DNA of 20,408 nucleotides from UBA3064 sp023258775 (GCA_044355655.1 JBIKXS010000046.1:1-20408); one strand, 5' to 3'; shown: positions 8,126 through 15,540, counted from the first letter of the stretch. Notes: generated by a model from the letters alone, not told the origin. Program-made: numbers and translations.

Positions 8126-9040
8126 ATGAACGCTGTTCCCAATTCTGTCCATGATTGCCGTGTTGTCAGACTCGCAGGTGCGCTTGGCGCAGAGGTCTAC
8201 GGCGTTGATCTCGCGCGACTGTCGACCAAGCAAGAGATCGACGCGATTAAGCAGCTACTCCTTCAACATCTAGTCTTGTTTTTCCCAAACCAGAACTTGA
8301 CTGTTGATCAGCATGTTGAGTTTGGCCGCATGTTTGGCCCGCTTGAGGGCCATCCAAATTTGAAAAATCCTTTCACGCAACATACCGAATTGTTCGAGCT
8401 CGCAGCCACTCACGGCGGCGTCGCCGACGAATGGCATACAGACATTACTTTCAGGGAAGAGCCAGCGGTGATGTCGATCCTCAAAATGGTTCGATGTCCC
8501 GAAGTAGGCGGGGACACGATGTGGGCGAGTCTTTACGCCGCCTATGAAGAAATGTCTGAGCCTATGCGATCGCTTTGCGATGCCCTCACAGCCCTACATG
8601 ACGCCCACCCGCACAATAGGCCGGAACAGATGGCCGTACATCCCGTTGTGCGAGTACATCCGGAAACGGGCCGGCGTGCGCTTTACGTGAATGAGCACTT
8701 CACACGACGCATTGTTGAGTTACAAGCGACGGAGAGCGATAATTTGCTCGCCCATCTCACGCGTTGGGTTACAAATCCTCGATTCACAGTCAGATATCGA
8801 TGGACTGCGAATTGCATAGCGATTTGGGATAACCGTTGCACCCAGCATTTTGTGCTCAATGACTTTGTAGGCGAGAGAATTATTCAGCGCGTCACGGTGA
8901 TGGGTGATAAGCCGATGGGTGTTAAGGGTTCCAGCTGGCAACCTTGGGTGAAGCCTGGACCGGCCACTGCGGCGAGCAGGCACGACCGGCAGTTGAGGCG
9001 TTTTCTAAAGGAAAAACAAGCAAGGGAAAGCGAAGCATAG
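8126..9040 (+). CDS. TauD/TfdA-family Fe(II)/2-oxoglutarate dioxygenase
   Basis: A 304-residue cytoplasmic non-haem iron enzyme that uses 2-oxoglutarate and oxygen to hydroxylate a substrate, often leading to cleavage of a C-S or C-O bond. The iron triad is visible: H104 and D106 in DEWHTDITF, and the distal H241 in CTQHFVLND. R251 or R255 in GERIIQR would bind the 2-oxoglutarate carboxylate. The N-terminal GALGAEVYGVDLARLS, the QHLVLFFPNQNLT strand and the VGGDTMWASLYAAYE segment are typical of the family. AAGGAAG just before the ATG is a good ribosome binding site. Position beside the CoA-transferase and receptors suggests a role in breaking down an imported organic acid. The substrate cannot be taken from the sequence; taurine, aryloxyacetates and alkylsulfates are known for relatives. 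Confidence 0.92.
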   Translation: MNAVPNSVHDCRVVRLAGALGAEVYGVDLARLSTKQEIDAIKQLLLQHLVLFFPNQNLTVDQHVEFGRMFGPLEGHPNLKNPFTQHTELFELAATHGGVADEWHTDITFREEPAVMSILKMVRCPEVGGDTMWASLYAAYEEMSEPMRSLCDALTALHDAHPHNRPEQMAVHPVVRVHPETGRRALYVNEHFTRRIVELQATESDNLLAHLTRWVTNPRFTVRYRWTANCIAIWDNRCTQHFVLNDFVGERIIQRVTVMGDKPMGVKGSSWQPWVKPGPATAASRHDRQLRRFLKEKQARESEA

Positions 9041-9169
9041 GTGCTCTCAGAAAAGATCGCTTGTATCGGCGCAGCCAATTAACTGGGCAGCGAGCTCTCG
9101 CATTACAAACTTTACGTTGTTTATCGATACAGAAAGTATCATGGCACATCGTTGTTCGGTCGAGGCGTA

Positions 9170-9316
9170 TTACTGGTGGATGCCCAAATGCCAGGGATCG
9201 ATCAACTCAATACCGCAGTCCTCATCGTGACTGGTATTGCATGTCGCCACGGCGGCTTCTTGGGCGCGGGCAATTGCAGCGGCTGGCCCCGCTTTGCAGG
9301 TTACACAGGCTTTCAT
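9170..9316 (-). CDS. possible small cysteine-containing protein
   Basis: A 48-residue minus-strand frame starts with MKACVTCKAGPAAAIARAQE and ends DPWHLGIHQ. GAAGG lies about eight bases before the ATG. It has a CxxC pair near the start and two more cysteines later, which could bind a metal. It sits downstream of the zinc-ribbon membrane protein gene on the same strand. It is too short for composition to be decisive, no family is recognised, and it may be a chance frame in a 353-bp gap that otherwise holds nothing I can support. Confidence 0.25.
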   Translation of the reverse strand: MKACVTCKAGPAAAIARAQEAAVATCNTSHDEDCGIELIDPWHLGIHQ

Positions 9317-9393
9317 GCCCAATGCCTTCTAGCGAATCGCCCCCGACGACAAAATTTGCTTGATCTCGGGTTCTATCAAGATGGACGCGGTGC

Positions 9394-9801
9394 CTATTCC
9401 ATGATTTCCCAATTGTGGGAGCAGTTGCGGCATTGGACCTGCGTTTTGCCGGAACGTTGTCCTCCTACTGTCAGTCGTAGGCGACCATACGAGTTACATT
9501 GTTGGCAATTGGCCTGATTCGCGATGGCTTCAGCCCGTATGAGTAGGTAAAGGTATCGCCGGAGGGCCCAGACGCCGATAGCTGTGCATACAAGCGCAAG
9601 GGCTGCGAAGGCAAGGCGCTCGGTCGGCAGTTGGGACGGGATAAGCTCCAGGCACCCCATCAGTCCAACCACTGCCAGCAATAAAAGCACCAGATGAGCA
9701 TGACCAGAAAGCAATTCGCGCTCGTACCAACGCCGAAAACCGATGGTCCTTATGCCTTCGGCGAGGCTTTTATTTAAAAAGCGGTCGTGTTTGAGTTTCA
9801 T
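9394..9801 (-). CDS. two-TM membrane protein with C-terminal zinc ribbon
   Basis: A 135-residue protein with a basic N-terminus (RRWYEREL, 23-30), two hydrophobic membrane segments at about 35-53 and 62-80, then a cytoplasmic-looking tail carrying two CxxC knuckles (C99/C102 and C124/C127), which form a probable zinc ribbon. Composition and domain order look like a genuine conserved protein of Burkholderiales, but I do not know a function. The start ATG at 9801 lies 41 bases from the end of the YbdK-type pseudogene on the same strand. No strong ribosome binding site is seen. Confidence 0.7.
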   Translation of the reverse strand: MKLKHDRFLNKSLAEGIRTIGFRRWYERELLSGHAHLVLLLLAVVGLMGCLELIPSQLPTERLAFAALALVCTAIGVWALRRYLYLLIRAEAIANQANCQQCNSYGRLRLTVGGQRSGKTQVQCRNCSHNWEIME

Positions 9802-9841
9802 AGATTATGTTTAGGTATTCTTAGAAACAGCAGGGCTTGAA

Positions 9842-10526
9842 TCAATTTGGCGAACGAAACTGCTTGAGAGCTTCGTACACCATTGCTTGCAGCCCCCCTT
9901 CCTTCGCGAATACGGTGCGCAAATGTTGCGATCCGCTCCCTTGTTTTTGGGGGCCACGATCGACGCATCAATGCCAAAGCGACAAGCTTGAAATCGATTA
10001 TAGTTATAAACCAGATAGTCATCTTCTGCGGGCTCTGGATCCTCACGGTGGAGTAGCATTCTGCAAATAGCCTGAAAATAGCAGGCCAAAGCGGCGGCAT
10101 CCTCAACCGTCAGGGGTGTATCGCATACCCTCAATTCGATCGTTCCGTACTCGGGCTTGGGACGAATGTCCCAATAAAAATCCTTCATACTTTTTACAAC
10201 CCCAGTCAAAGCCATCTTTGCAAAAAAGTCCGACTCAAAGCGCTCCCATGAGAGCGTGAATGGTGCGCGACCACTGAGCGGAAAGCTGAAACTTCTTTGA
10301 ACCTTGGTTTTCGAAAGATCCTCCGCTCTGACCACATCTGAGATCGATGTGCACCCCCACCACACAATACAATGTTCAGCCAATCCCGTGCACGAAGTAA
10401 CAAGCCTTGCATTTGCCTCAGCTCAGCGAGCGAGGGATCGTAGCGTTCGCGCACACCCGTGGCGATCTCAATCATGCTCTCGGCGACTTCGGGTGTTGCA
10501 ACGCCAGGAAACCAAACGCTAGTGTT
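9842..10526 (-). pseudogene. ybdK: YbdK-type carboxylate-amine (glutamate-cysteine) ligase, decayed
   Basis: Three pieces of a YbdK-family ATP-grasp-like ligase (glutamate-cysteine ligase family 2) lie in order on the minus strand in different frames. The first, around 10500-10289, has PEVAESMIEIATGV, LCGGGAHRSQMW and SERRIFRKPRFKEVS, matching the middle of the N-terminal half. At about 10290 the frame changes and roughly 90 residues, including the HxHxGC-like metal site, are missing. The second piece, about 10293-9930, has FYWDIRPKPEYGTIELRVCDTP and YNYNRFQACRFG, the hallmark C-terminal half. A further frame change leads to HLRTVFAKEGGLQAMVYEAL, ending at 9842. The N-terminal IELE region was not found. 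The enzyme normally makes gamma-glutamylcysteine or a related amide; this copy cannot be active. Confidence 0.85.
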
Positions 10527-10669
10527 TCATCGGTTGCGGTCCTTGGTAGCCAACGGAACAACTCAGGAATGACTAAGCCCATCAGAATCCCGAGCACAAC
10601 CGAGATATAAGCCAAGATAAACCCTTCATAGAACGAGTCGCCCCCATTAGGGCCGACTCGATCATCCAC
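10472..10669 (-). CDS. short membrane-segment ORF, doubtful
   Basis: A 65-residue frame from a GTG contains one strongly hydrophobic stretch (FILAYISVVLGILMGLVIPE, about 18-37) that would span the membrane. It overlaps the 5' end of the ligase pseudogene at its C-terminus, so the end is probably read-through. It could be a remnant of a larger membrane protein or the N-terminus of a lost gene. No ribosome binding site or family is recognised. Confidence 0.25.
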   Translation of the reverse strand: MDDRVGPNGGDSFYEGFILAYISVVLGILMGLVIPELFRWLPRTATDETLAFGFLALQHPKSPRA

Positions 10670-10751
10670 TGCACGGCATCACCTTCCGTTTATTGCCGTA
10701 ATCCATGGTCTTACCGAAGCAGACGAGGTACGTAACAAAGTTTTGGTCAGT

Positions 10752-11285
10752 CTAACGAAGCAAATAGGGTTCGAACAGCGATTCCGTTGACAAGTCGTCG
10801 AGGCGTTCAAAACTGTAGTTCGTTTCGGCAATTTGAATGGCAAAGAATCGGCCTTGCTTGAGAACGAGTGAACGTGACACACAACTGCTTAGTCGATCGT
10901 TATTTATCAGGGCGTATTGCGCCAAATCTTGGTCAAGTATGTAAACCGCGCTCTCCTCAATAGCAGGCGAGTGATCAATGTAACGGTAGTTTTCCTGATC
11001 AAAGTTCCACCAGTGTTGGGTAAATTGAAAGGCGGCGCCTCGTTGCAGCGGCGTAGCGAGCCAACCGCTGCACATGACGCACTGCGGTGCATTTGCTCCA
11101 CGATAAGCGTTCATAAAGCACTGCGACTCATCGCCATCAGCAAGTTTCTTTGGGGAGACGATATCCAGGGCAAGTTGGCAAAAGATTTGCCGAAAATGGA
11201 TGAATTCAAGCACAGGTGGCCGCTTGGGCCTGGTAAGCGAAATATTCAAACCCGGCTCACCCCTGTTGACGCTTTGGTACCTCAA
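10752..11285 (-). CDS. conserved-looking hypothetical protein
   Basis: A frame of up to 177 residues. The convincing part begins around residue 30 and includes SPKKLADGDESQCFMNAYRG, a CVMCSGWLATPLQ strand, then HWWNFDQENYRYIDHSP. A cysteine followed by a histidine- and tryptophan-rich strand is reminiscent of papain-like-fold hypothetical proteins, but I do not assign a family. The nominal start at 11285 is TTG and overlaps the upstream regulator by 29 bases. A TTG at 11249, eight bases after the regulator's stop and preceded by AGGGG, fits better. It probably forms an operon with the winged-helix gene at 11257-11622. Function unknown. Confidence 0.5.
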   Translation of the reverse strand: MRYQSVNRGEPGLNISLTRPKRPPVLEFIHFRQIFCQLALDIVSPKKLADGDESQCFMNAYRGANAPQCVMCSGWLATPLQRGAAFQFTQHWWNFDQENYRYIDHSPAIEESAVYILDQDLAQYALINNDRLSSCVSRSLVLKQGRFFAIQIAETNYSFERLDDLSTESLFEPYLLR

Positions 11286-11622
11286 TTGCGCGTTCTAATG
11301 CGTCAATCAATCGCTCAACGGCTTCAAGCAAACGGGGTGAGGGGCTTAGCTCGAGCGATCTTCTATCCCTGCGTCCCTCTCGAATGAGAAGAAAGCCAGC
11401 TTCTTTGAGGTATTTCAAGTGCCTTCGTGTGCCGTTTTCGGATCCTCCCACCGCCAGGGTCAGTGACTTCACCGATAGGCGCTCGTTTTGCCAATGTGCG
11501 CGCACCAACTCCCAAACGATTTTCCGGCCAAGCAGACTCATCCCGACCGGAAACAAGGCGGCCTCTAAGTCGCTCAGCGAACGCAACGCCAACAGGAGGT
11601 GGAGGCGCTGAGTCGACATCAT
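11257..11622 (-). CDS. winged helix-turn-helix (MarR-like) transcriptional regulator
   Basis: A small DNA-binding protein of about 121 residues. The frame is open further upstream to a TTG at 11700, but those extra 26 residues look non-coding and the paired ATGs at 11622/11619 (MMSTQRLHLLLAL) are a better start. The winged helix is visible as RKIVWELVRAHWQNERLSV, then GGSENGTRRHLKYLKEAGFL (recognition helix) and the wing REGRRDRRSLELS. It clearly resembles the regulator at 13603-13965 in the block AxWQ...L.V..L...GS..T...H/I..LK.AGF. It lies immediately before, and slightly overlaps, the hypothetical gene at 10752-11285, which it may regulate. No effector-binding domain is evident. Confidence 0.7.
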   Translation of the reverse strand: MMSTQRLHLLLALRSLSDLEAALFPVGMSLLGRKIVWELVRAHWQNERLSVKSLTLAVGGSENGTRRHLKYLKEAGFLLIREGRRDRRSLELSPSPRLLEAVERLIDALERAIEVPKRQQG

Positions 11623-11899
11623 CTCGAACGGAACCAACATATCGATCACAGCAAGATGATGTACTGTAACGAGATGTAAGTCCAGGCTAATTAGCCGCAA
11701 TTCAGGTGGATGTTAGCCTAGTTTTGACCCGGATCATGAGCCCGGAATCGATAGCAGGAATTGTAGTCACCGATCAATAGGCAACGATACGCTATAAAAA
11801 TGCAATTCAGTCAGAGCTTAAAGTTACTCAAATACATAACAATTACGGTGCTTAACTCATGTTGCTTGCTCGCCTTAAAAAATACGAGTGGACTAAGCT

Positions 11900-12742
11900 C
11901 TAGCGAATTGCAGATACATTTGTGTAAATCGATTTAATGAGCGATAAGGGATCACGGTACAGGGCCGCAAGACGCCTTTCGCTGAGTTGTCGACTCATCC
12001 GTTCAAAGGGTCGTCCGTTGATCAACTCCTTGTAGAAATACGGAATCCAACGCCTCTTTCGTTGCGCCTCTACGAGATCTGGTCGATGCTCAAAAATCTG
12101 TGCTCTTGAGCTTTCAAGTTTTCCAGCAACTACTGCCAGGTTATCAGCACTGTCAGCATTAAATGCAAGTATTTGAAGACCCGCCGTTTCAAGCGTTTGT
12201 CGCAGCGTTAGGCCTGTGAAATAGAAAACATGTGCTCGAAAGAACATGTAGTTGGGCGAGCAAGCACGCGCAGCGTTTGGCACTTCAATATACAAAATGC
12301 CGCAAGCAGCCAGGTGTTTCGCGATTAGTCGAAGACTCTGGATCGGTTCCACAAGATGCTCGAGCACATGAAACATCGTTATAAGTTGAAATGATTCGGG
12401 CTGAAAGTCTTGAAGCCGATGTTCAAGCGATCCCTGTAGAACCTTCAAGTGCAAGTTGGCCTTTGCATAGGCTGCGTAGGCGTTATTAGGTTCTATGCCA
12501 TAGGCGTCAATACCGACTTTGTGCATGAGTGCAACGAATTCCCCACTCGATGCGCCGATGTCTAAGCTCCTTGTCTGGCGGTAAGTGTCTTTCCATGGCA
12601 GGACGAGTTGCTGTTGATTCAGCCACTCCCATCGCATCAAAGCGTTTCGAGCAGCACGCAGTTTTTCTCCGCAACAAGGGCAAGGCGTTGCTGCGAGCCA
12701 CGATGTACCAATGGCAAGGTATCGCAATTTTCTCTTGGGCAT
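11900..12742 (-). CDS. class I SAM-dependent methyltransferase with N-terminal CPxCG pair
   Basis: A 280-residue methyltransferase. After a short start it has a CPCCGEK cysteine pair (21-27), as in the zinc-ribbon methyltransferases of sugar and lipid modification. Motif I, SLDIGASSGEFV (59-70), binds SAM. An acidic strand end at YGIEPNN (E84) and the HVLEHL motif (125-130) follow, then LRLIAKHLAACGILYIEVPN. Residues 200-280 form a helical, arginine-rich tail. The usual second CxxC pair of the zinc ribbon is not visible, so the N-terminus may be shortened. The ATG at 12742 has no clear ribosome binding site and another frame is open upstream to 12869, so a start error or old frameshift is possible. 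The substrate is unknown; such enzymes often lie in surface-polysaccharide clusters, which is not the case here. Confidence 0.8.
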   Translation of the reverse strand: MPKRKLRYLAIGTSWLAATPCPCCGEKLRAARNALMRWEWLNQQQLVLPWKDTYRQTRSLDIGASSGEFVALMHKVGIDAYGIEPNNAYAAYAKANLHLKVLQGSLEHRLQDFQPESFQLITMFHVLEHLVEPIQSLRLIAKHLAACGILYIEVPNAARACSPNYMFFRAHVFYFTGLTLRQTLETAGLQILAFNADSADNLAVVAGKLESSRAQIFEHRPDLVEAQRKRRWIPYFYKELINGRPFERMSRQLSERRLAALYRDPLSLIKSIYTNVSAIR

Positions 12743-13029
12743 AAGCTTGAAACATCGTCATATCAATACTTGGAACCTGAAGTTTGCTGACTGCAGCTAT
12801 TGATCGAGTCAAGTCCATTGATAGGTAAAGGTTTTGGTGGTCCTGGTTTTTGAAAATGCTAAGCCTCAAAACCCATAGTCACCGAAGTGCCCATCTGACG
12901 GCTCAAGACGTGCTGCTAGGCACGCATTGGCTATGCTGGTGCCTACCAACTCGAAACCTGTCAATGACATAGATTAAACCCTTCAACACTACATGTTCTA
13001 TAAGAGAGAAAGCTTATCGCCGTTAATAC

Positions 13030-13131
13030 ATGATGTCGTTTAAGTTTCTCGTGCTTTTCACAATTGCTGCCACCTTGGTCTGGTGCGGATTCGCCTGGAC
13101 CTACCACCAATTGTTTGCCTGGGCAGAGTGA
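13030..13131 (+). other. N-terminal fragment of the membrane protein, ended by in-frame TGA
   Basis: An ATG at 13030 starts a 33-residue segment with one hydrophobic helix (FKFLVLFTIAATLVWCGFAW). It ends in a TGA at 13129-13131, exactly in frame with the membrane protein that begins at the next codon (GTG, 13132). The two halves read as one continuous protein, so this is most likely the original N-terminus separated by a nonsense mutation. Confidence 0.55.
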
Positions 13132-13599
13132 GTGCCAGGCATCAACCTTGTGTACTTTCCACACGGCTTGCGCATGATCTTGGTGATCCTATTTGCCGAA
13201 GCCGGTGCCCTTGGAATCGTTATCGGAACCATTATCGGCGGCTTAGACCTCATCCGAGTCAACCCTGAACTGGGGCTGGCTCATAGCGTGACATCAGGAG
13301 TTGCGGTGTGGCTGGCTGCCAGAATTGTGATCAAACCATCCCCAAAACCAAGCCTGCTGCCACAGATTGCGGGAGGCATCGCTGCCATTGATGGCAGAAG
13401 CCTTGTTCTGCTTGCCTTCGCATCCTCGGTACTCAATAGCTTGGGACATGTACTTGGGTGGCTGCTGTTTGAGCCAGAATCGAAACAACTGGAAGTTCGT
13501 TTCGCCACCATGTTCACCGGCGATCTGCTGGGCGCTGTGATCCTGCTGTATGCTTTAAGAGCTTTGATCCTTTTCATTGAGCGAAACAAAAGGGATTGA
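13132..13599 (+). CDS. multi-pass integral membrane protein (N-terminally split)
   Basis: A protein of 155 residues with about four hydrophobic segments: near 13-38 (glycine- and isoleucine-rich), 50-67, 84-112 and 125-148. It begins VPGINLVYFPHGLRMILVILF, a pattern seen at the inner part of conserved proteobacterial membrane proteins of MASE1-like character, where it normally follows a first transmembrane helix. Here that helix lies immediately upstream (13030-13131), cut off by TGA at 13129-13131. GTG at 13132 might act as a restart, although no separate ribosome binding site is visible. The next gene, a winged-helix regulator, starts three bases after its stop, so the two form an operon. 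Function unknown; family assignment is tentative. Confidence 0.65.
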   Translation: MPGINLVYFPHGLRMILVILFAEAGALGIVIGTIIGGLDLIRVNPELGLAHSVTSGVAVWLAARIVIKPSPKPSLLPQIAGGIAAIDGRSLVLLAFASSVLNSLGHVLGWLLFEPESKQLEVRFATMFTGDLLGAVILLYALRALILFIERNKRD

Positions 13600-13602
13600 C
13601 TT

Positions 13603-13965
13603 ATGAATGCTCGTACCTCGAAAAAGGAGTTGGTTGCGCTTTACCTGCGGTTTCGCTCCCTGTTGGATTCCATCAACGGATTGCCTGACGCATCTGTCAT
13701 CACACCCGAGTTAGAGACACTGCTGGCAGTGATCGGCACGGCTTGGCAGGCGGATAAGCCCCTAGCAGTTCGAAAGCTATTGATCCGCGAAGAGCTTGGA
13801 TCACCCGCCACCATTCACAAGCGTATTCATCAGTTAAAGGACGCTGGCTTTGTTAGCTTTGAGGGACAGGAAGGCGACTCACGGGTCAGGTTGGTCGTGC
13901 CCACTGAGCAGGCACTGCGCTACTTTGCTGAACACGCCAAAGTGATTCAACAGGCAGCCAAGTAG
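13603..13965 (+). CDS. winged helix-turn-helix (MarR-like) transcriptional regulator
   Basis: A 120-residue DNA-binding protein. Helices ELETLLAVIGTAWQADKPL (36-54) and AVRKLLIREELG precede the recognition helix SPATIHKRIHQLKDAGFV (67-84); the wing follows as EGQEGDSRVRLVVPT. It is a paralogue of the regulator at 11257-11622 on the opposite strand. It starts three bases after the membrane protein stop, so it probably shares that transcript and may sense or control its expression. A row of hairpins follows the stop codon. No ligand domain is seen. Confidence 0.75.
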   Translation: MNARTSKKELVALYLRFRSLLDSINGLPDASVITPELETLLAVIGTAWQADKPLAVRKLLIREELGSPATIHKRIHQLKDAGFVSFEGQEGDSRVRLVVPTEQALRYFAEHAKVIQQAAK

Positions 13966-14000
13966 GTGGTCCGTTTCAAATAGTCCGCTACATAGCGTTT

Positions 14001-14046
14001 GGACGACTTGGTTCTCAAACACCAAGCGTCCAGTAACCGGACGCTT
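14001..14046 (+). promoter_or_regulatory. two mutually exclusive hairpins between regulator and DUF4395 gene
   Basis: GGACG-A-CTTGG (14001-14011) can pair with CCAAGCGTCC (14022-14031) with one bulged A. Alternatively AAGCGTCC (14024-14031) pairs perfectly with GGACGCTT (14039-14046). The two stems share the same middle strand and cannot form together, which is the layout of an attenuator or of a compound terminator. No T-run follows either stem, so a classic terminator is doubtful. Confidence 0.45.
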
Positions 14047-14066
14047 GATCAGCCAACCCTGATTAC

Positions 14067-14091
14067 GAAGTGTCAGTTCAACCGACACTTC
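14067..14091. repeat. palindromic repeat, family A (copy 1)
   Basis: Arms GAAGTGTCAGTT and AACCGACACTTC around a single central C, with one mismatch. The flank CCAACCCTGATTAC is also shared with copy 2 at 18870-18896, so this is a dispersed repeat, not a chance hairpin. Confidence 0.6.
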
Positions 14092-14113
14092 ATAGCTTGC
14101 CCCACACAATCGC

Positions 14114-14130
14114 TGTCGTGTTACACGACA
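14114..14130. repeat. palindromic repeat, family B (copy 1)
   Basis: TGTCGTGT and ACACGACA, separated by one T, form a perfect 8-bp inverted repeat. The GTGTTACACGACAC core recurs at 16664-16688, with a related arm pair at 15518-15540. Confidence 0.55.
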
Positions 14131-14217
14131 CTGAGTCCGCAACCTATGAGACTGAGCAAGTTGTGGCAATCTTTAACGAAATAATACGGTCTCTAGCCCA
14201 CAGGAGGTAAATTGATT

Positions 14218-14964
14218 ATGTCCAAGGTATTCCAATTCGGTGAAGACCACTCTGACTACCCTGTTCGTGTACTAAATGAACGGGAGGCTCGCGGCGCAGC
14301 TGGGATCATGTTCATGTTTGCGCTGATCGCTTTTATGACCGCATGGTTCAAAGGCGATTTCACGCCGACGAAGTTGACCATCGTGGCTTTCTTCATTGAT
14401 TTCTTGATTCGAGTTGTCATAAACCCACGCTATTCACCAACCTTAATCATCGCACGCTGGACGGTCAACAACCAGACTGCCGAGTATGTGGGCGCGCCGC
14501 AGAAGCATTTTGCTTGGTCCATTGGGCTAGGGCTGGCAACCCTAATGATGGTGCTCGTGGTGTTCAATGATGTGCGAGGACCGATCAACATGATCACCTG
14601 CCTAGTCTGCTTGATGTTACTGTTTTTTGAGGCGGCGTTTGGCATCTGTATTGGTTGTAAGTTATTTAATTTTTTCAATCAGGAGAAAGCGCAACTATGT
14701 CCTGGTAATGTCTGTGAAATTAAAGATCGTGAACCAATCCAAAAGCTGGAGGCGCATCAGGCTGTGATTGCGGGTGCTTATGTGACCCTGTTAATCGTTC
14801 TGTCGCCCGTTATTCAATCGGCGACACCGCAACCACATACTGCTAAGTCTGTCGTCGCACCTGCTTCAATCAATCCTGCGGAAGAAGAAAGGTGTCGAGT
14901 ACCAGAGTTTGCGAAAAAGATTGGGCACGAAGAAAAGTGGAAACTTCATCATGGGTGCCTTTGA
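14218..14964 (+). CDS. DUF4395-type membrane protein with extended C-terminus
   Basis: A protein of about 248 residues. The ATG at 14218 is chosen because AGGAGG at 14202-14207 lies ten bases upstream; a TTG at 14212 is the alternative. The N-terminal DUF4395 domain holds four hydrophobic segments (about 28-44, 52-68, 98-117, 123-141), the NPRYSPTLIIAR loop (69-80) and the family hallmark FGICIGCKLF (141-150), with two cysteines near the membrane. Then come CPGNVCE, a further hydrophobic helix (AGAYVTLLIVLSPVI) and a tail ending AKKIGHEEKWKLHHGC. The cysteine pairs and the C-terminal HHGC could bind a metal or take part in redox reactions, but no function is established. It is probably transcribed on its own, behind a run of hairpins. 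Confidence 0.8.
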   Translation: MSKVFQFGEDHSDYPVRVLNEREARGAAGIMFMFALIAFMTAWFKGDFTPTKLTIVAFFIDFLIRVVINPRYSPTLIIARWTVNNQTAEYVGAPQKHFAWSIGLGLATLMMVLVVFNDVRGPINMITCLVCLMLLFFEAAFGICIGCKLFNFFNQEKAQLCPGNVCEIKDREPIQKLEAHQAVIAGAYVTLLIVLSPVIQSATPQPHTAKSVVAPASINPAEEERCRVPEFAKKIGHEEKWKLHHGCL

Positions 14965-15157
14965 TCTCGGACCGCGATGAGCCTTCGTGTTAGCCAACAC
15001 TGGGTCGGGATCACCGGTGACAAACTCAAACTTATCAGATCACGTTACCGGACTAGTTTTTAGCGCTAGAGTCCCGCCAAGCTTTCGGGTTTCGGTCGAC
15101 TAGACCGTACTCCTTTGTGGCCAATAAGTTATAGAACATGAGCTTATTGAATCAGCC

Positions 15158-15512
15158 ATGAGCAAACTAAACGCCCAAGATCTTGCCCAGTTCACAGGCA
15201 CTACCTGCTACTACCTCATCGGAAGACAGCACTTGCTCACGGATGGCGCCTACTACCTAGCCGAGCAAGCCAACTGCTTTCGATCATTGACGCTGCCACA
15301 AGCCATCTCAAAGAAATCGACACTTCGGATTGGTTCTTCGCGGTGCGCATGAATGTTACCCATCAACGAGCCATAATGCGTTATCTAGATGGTAACGGTA
15401 GAGAACTGGTAGGCCAAAAAATCGCCACACAGACTTCCCGCTCTCAGACTTCACGCTCTCGACCACCTGGAACAGCGAGTATTGGGTCATCATGCTGCAC
15501 AGTGAGTATTGA
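15158..15512 (+). pseudogene. DUF6876-like protein gene, broken by two frameshifts
   Basis: The three frames join into one protein of about 118 residues. The start MSKLNAQDLAQFTGTTCYY and the continuation with LLTDGAYYLAEQANCF match the DUF6876 opening. At about 15281-15283 the frame shifts to IIDAATSHLKEIDTSDWFFA and on through NGNGREL-like residues (15391-15426). At about 15427 it shifts again to TDFPLSDFTLSTTWNSEYW and ends in IMLHSEY at 15512, the usual end of the family. Each break fits a one-base deletion; at the second, the other copy in this window (16534-16659) has an extra T in the same place. Function of the family is unknown to me; members are common on plasmids and mobile DNA. 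The alternative is sequencing error, but two breaks in 355 bases favour decay. Confidence 0.7.
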
Positions 15513-15540
15513 GCATGAGGTGTCGTGGTGATCGACACCT
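15387..15540 (+). repeat. direct repeat, copy 1 (3' end of DUF6876-like gene plus palindrome)
   Basis: This segment aligns with 16534-16688. Shared blocks include ACGGTAGAGAACTGG, ACACAGACTT, ATTGGGTCATCATGCTGC and TTGAGCATGAGGTGT, ending in a palindrome. The two copies are about 1.15 kb apart in the same orientation and flank the MntA-HepT module. Confidence 0.65.
15518..15540. repeat. palindrome after the DUF6876-like pseudogene, family B-related
   Basis: AGGTGTCG (15518-15525) and CGACACCT (15533-15540) form a perfect 8-bp stem with a 7-base loop, six bases after the pseudogene stop. It corresponds in position to the palindrome at 16664-16688. Confidence 0.5.

Noticed and set aside
9152..9517. 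Plus-strand frame of 121 codons after the dioxygenase
   Set aside because: It overlaps the end of the well-supported zinc-ribbon gene on the other strand, and no family pattern is seen.
12507..12869. Minus-strand frame overlapping the start of the methyltransferase
   Set aside because: It is mostly a shadow of the methyltransferase in another frame; only the part above 12742 could be a lost N-terminus, and that is not recognisable.
13129..13131. Selenocysteine codon at the in-frame TGA of the membrane protein
   Set aside because: The next codon is a GTG start candidate, no convincing SECIS-like hairpin was found right after it, and membrane proteins of this type are not selenoproteins.
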